64,000 bases of DNA, taken from positions 1 to 64,000 of the forward strand of contig UCKU01000009.1 in assembly GCA_900473185.1 (NCBI GenBank), written 5' to 3'. The position numbers were made by a program, and so were the translations under genes. Under the pieces are notes generated by a model that worked only from the letters and a program-made list of their open reading frames with translations, ran no database searches and had not been told where the DNA came from. Positions 61,873-64,000 of the stretch are shown one piece after another. This DNA comes from Hyphomicrobiales bacterium. GTDB taxonomy: Bacteria; Pseudomonadota; Alphaproteobacteria; Rhizobiales; Rhizobiaceae. Each line of letters opens with the position of its first letter. Within the stretch, counting starts at the first letter, position 1.

Positions 61873-63416
61873 CGTATAGTCCCTTCCGGAAAGACGGAAA
61901 AAATATAGGCGGAGGGATCGGCAAGCCCGTCGGCGGCCGACCGGGCGAGTTGCAGCAACTGCTCCGGCAGGACGCCGAAGCCGATGACGAGGATTGTCAA
62001 TGCAGCAAGCGGCAGGCCGGCCGTCCAGCCGGTCCGCACCGGCGGGAGCATCACGGGGGTGGGACGCCAATAAGCAAACAGGAAGACGCGGCCACAGGCG
62101 ATCGTCAGCAGGAAGCCGCCGAGCAGGATCGCGCCCGCCAGCCACCAGGCGCCGACATCGAGCGAGGCCTTGACCAGCAGTACCTTCGGCCAGAAGCCGG
62201 AAAAGGGTGGCAGGCCGCAGGCGGCCAGGAGCAGCATGAGCGAAATCGCGGCAAACCAGCCGCTCTGGCGATAGAGGCCTCCGAGCGCGGCCAGCGAGAA
62301 GGAGCCGCCCCGCCTGCCCGCTTCGCCGGCCAGAAGATAGAGCGCCGTCATCAGCACCACTGAATGCAGCGCATAGAAGACCGCGCCGCCGAGGCCATCG
62401 GCAGTGCCGAGTGCTGCACCGACCAGCATGTTGCCGATGCCTGATATCACCACATAGCCGAGCAGACGACGCAGATCGGTCTCGGCGAGCGCCCCCAATG
62501 CGCCGACGAGAACGGTCAGGGCTCCGACGATCGCAATCAGCAGGCTGAGTTCATCGCGCTCGGCCGGCAGAAGCATGACCAGGACGCGCAGCAGCGCATA
62601 GATGCCGACCTTGGTCAGCAGGCCGGCAAAGAGCGCGGAAACGGCAATGCGCGGCGTGTGATAGGAGGCCGGCAGCCAGAAATTGACTGGAAAGGCCGCA
62701 GCCTTCATGGCGAAGGCGAGCAGGAAGAGGCAGGCGAGCGTCATCAGCGGCGCCGTGCCGCTCAAGCCTGCTGCCCGCTCGGCGATGTCGGCCATATTAA
62801 GCGTGCCGAAACTCGCATAGAGGATGCCGACAGCGATGAGGAACAGCGTCGTGGCGATGAGGTTCAGCACCGCATATTTCAGCGCGCCATCGATCTGTGC
62901 CCGTTCGGAACCGAGGATCAGCAGGCCGAAGGAGGAGATGAGCAGCACCTCGAACCAGACATAGAGATTAAAGATATCGCCGGTCAGGAAGGCGCCGGTG
63001 ACACCTGCCATCAGCAGCATCAGCAGCGGGAAGAAACCGTAGCGCCGGCCGCTTTCGGTCGTATCCGAGAGCGCATAGATGCCGGCAGCAAGGGCGGCGA
63101 CCGCTGCTGCGAGCGCCATCAGCGCGCTGAAGACATCGACCGTGAAAGCGATGCCGAACGGCGGCAGCCAGCGGCCCATGACCATGGTGAGCGGACCATG
63201 TTCGACCACCTGTCGCAGGAGAGCGGCGTCGAGAAGCAGCAGGACGGCAAGGCCGGCGACGGCGATCCATGCCTGCAGGCGGGGAAGGCCACGCAGCATC
63301 AGGAGCAGCGCGCCGAGGCTGATGCAGAAGACGACCGGCAGGATCGCCAGCCAGTGGGCCGGCGGGACCGGGGTGGTGACCATGGCGGTCGAGAGGTCGG
63401 TGACGGGAGCGGCCAT
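61869..63416 (-). CDS. mnhD: Mrp-type antiporter subunit D (NuoN-like)
   Basis: 515 residues from the ATG at 63414-63416. About 14 membrane helices. The proton-pathway elements FNLYVWFEVLLISSFGLLILG (Glu in helix 5) and AFPVNFWLPASYHTPRIAVSALFAGLLTKVGIYALLRV (Lys in KVG) show the relationship to NADH dehydrogenase subunits. It is a core transporter subunit. A 232-bp gap containing a palindromic repeat separates it from subunit C, unlike the overlapping downstream genes. Confidence 0.92.
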   Translation of the reverse strand: MAAPVTDLSTAMVTTPVPPAHWLAILPVVFCISLGALLLMLRGLPRLQAWIAVAGLAVLLLLDAALLRQVVEHGPLTMVMGRWLPPFGIAFTVDVFSALMALAAAVAALAAGIYALSDTTESGRRYGFFPLLMLLMAGVTGAFLTGDIFNLYVWFEVLLISSFGLLILGSERAQIDGALKYAVLNLIATTLFLIAVGILYASFGTLNMADIAERAAGLSGTAPLMTLACLFLLAFAMKAAAFPVNFWLPASYHTPRIAVSALFAGLLTKVGIYALLRVLVMLLPAERDELSLLIAIVGALTVLVGALGALAETDLRRLLGYVVISGIGNMLVGAALGTADGLGGAVFYALHSVVLMTALYLLAGEAGRRGGSFSLAALGGLYRQSGWFAAISLMLLLAACGLPPFSGFWPKVLLVKASLDVGAWWLAGAILLGGFLLTIACGRVFLFAYWRPTPVMLPPVRTGWTAGLPLAALTILVIGFGVLPEQLLQLARSAADGLADPSAYIFSVFPEGTIR

Positions 63417-63450
63417 CAGGTGCTGCCTCCAGAGGCCTTTGTTGGATGGG

Positions 63451-63626
63451 CACCCCCCTCTGCCCTGCCGGGCATCTCCCCCACAAGGGGGGAGATCGGC
63501 AAGCGGCGAGCCCTTCGCACATCGCTGACGTCCCGCAATTTGCAACGCCTGTTGTTTGAGGAAACCAGTGCGCCCAGCCAATCTCCCTCCTTGTGGGGGA
63601 GATGCCCGGCAGGGCAGAGGGGGGTG
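63451..63626. repeat. Long palindromic repeat between mnhC and mnhD
   Basis: The 50-bp arm at 63451-63500 (CACCCCCCTCTGCCCTGCCG onwards) and the reverse complement of 63577-63626 agree at 48 of 50 positions, with a 76-bp centre. The arms include CCCCCACAAGGGGGG-like steps. This matches the rhizobial class of palindromes seen at 8851 and 15203. It would fold into a very stable hairpin in the mnhC-mnhD message. Confidence 0.85.
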
Positions 63627-63648
63627 AGCATCCGCATCTTACTCACGA

Positions 63649-64000
63649 TCAATACCCCACAGGCGGCAGCGGCCGGTCTTCGGGTTCGGCATCGTGCATG
63701 CAGGTCGTATCGTCGGTGCCGAGCTCCTGATAGGCGCGATAGGTCAGCACCAGCAGGAAAGCGAGGAAGGAAAATGAGATGACGATGGCCGTCAGGATCA
63801 GCGCCTGCGGCAGCGGATTGGCCGCACCTGATGGCAGCATGTCGGCCCCGGCGGGTATGATCGGCGGCACGACGCGGGTCAGCCTTCCTGCCGTGAAGAT
63901 CAGCAGGTTCACGGCGTTACCGAGAATAGCGATGCCGAGCATGATACGGATCGAGAAGCGCGACAGGATCAGATAGATGGCGGCCGAAAAGAACAGGCCG
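63649..64000 (-). CDS. mnhC: Mrp-type antiporter subunit C, 5' end cut by window
   Basis: The frame is open to the right edge. It reads GLFFSAAIYLILSRFSIRIMLGIAILGNAVNLLIFTAGRL, then LPSGAANPLPQALILTAIVISFSFLAFLLVLTYRAY, characteristic of MnhC/NuoK-like subunits (NPLPQALILTAIVI). The end is DAEPEDRPLPPVGY. The start codon and about the first 10 residues lie outside the window. First visible gene of the mrp operon. Confidence 0.9.
   Translation of the reverse strand, partial: GLFFSAAIYLILSRFSIRIMLGIAILGNAVNLLIFTAGRLTRVVPPIIPAGADMLPSGAANPLPQALILTAIVISFSFLAFLLVLTYRAYQELGTDDTTCMHDAEPEDRPLPPVGY

Noticed and set aside
63416..63652. 78-residue frame in the mnhC-mnhD gap
   Set aside because: Entirely repeat-encoded; PLCPAGHLPHKEGD is a typical palindrome peptide.
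62658..63782. 374-residue frame opposite mnhD/mnhC
   Set aside because: Runs across the palindromic repeat and two real membrane protein genes; highly charged artefact.

Overview
The window is high-GC chromosomal DNA from an alphaproteobacterium of the order Hyphomicrobiales. It is most likely Rhizobiaceae and probably Rhizobium in the strict sense. The pointers are a FeuN-FeuP-FeuQ-like signalling locus beside a cytochrome c maturation gene, a MucR/Ros regulator, Mrp-type antiporter genes, a PleC/DivJ-like kinase, DUF1491/DUF2336/DUF5330 proteins, and rhizobial-style palindromic repeats. No tRNA, rRNA, CRISPR array, transposase or integrase was seen.

Layout. 1-3.7 kb: the start of ccmI (cut by the left edge), a lipoprotein gene, and feuQ-feuP-feuN, all on the minus strand. 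4-9 kb: an MFS transporter, an AT-rich stretch full of inverted repeats, then small metabolic and regulatory genes. 9-18.8 kb is the most coherent block. A MocR/GntR-aminotransferase regulator faces a nine-gene operon of the conserved Nit1C type: MSMEG_0572 protein, Nit6803-type nitrilase, radical SAM protein, GNAT, AIR-synthase-like protein, glycosyltransferase, MSMEG_0570 protein, flavoprotein and an LnmK-like protein. A sequence matching the sigma-54 consensus precedes it. Published work on Nit1C links it to cyanide or nitrile nitrogen assimilation.

18.8-34.5 kb is a mosaic of short regulator-plus-target pairs, each with a visible dyad operator: MocR/EamA, ArsR/GST/SRPBCC, CGNR/hydrolases and AraC/SDR. 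ABC-F, DUF1801 and esterase genes lie among them. 34.7-36.8 kb carries otnK-otnC for tetronate catabolism, preceded by an apparent deletion remnant of the upstream dehydrogenase gene. 36.8-47 kb: a nuclease, an SDR/TetR pair, a class C beta-lactamase, an MscS channel with a cyclic-nucleotide domain, PBP1A, a HigBA module and a DUF1214/DUF1254 pair. 47.5-60.3 kb: DUF2336, a second ABC-F with a possible leader peptide, an MCP, a second SDR/AraC pair paralogous to the first, peptidoglycan-binding and histidine-kinase genes, sufE and mucR. 60.7-64 kb: mnhG-F-E-D-C on the minus strand, cut by the right edge within mnhC.

The least ordinary items are: a palindromic repeat inserted in frame inside the Nit1C glycosyltransferase; the sigma-54 promoter combined with a MocR regulator; the denD remnant; a threefold 31-bp tandem duplication of an esterase gene's stop region; an HtrA-like protein with no catalytic triad; an EstC-like hydrolase lacking its nucleophile segment; and an array of related inverted motifs at 5.3-5.6 kb. 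All family assignments come from reading the sequence and recalling the families. No database search was run.
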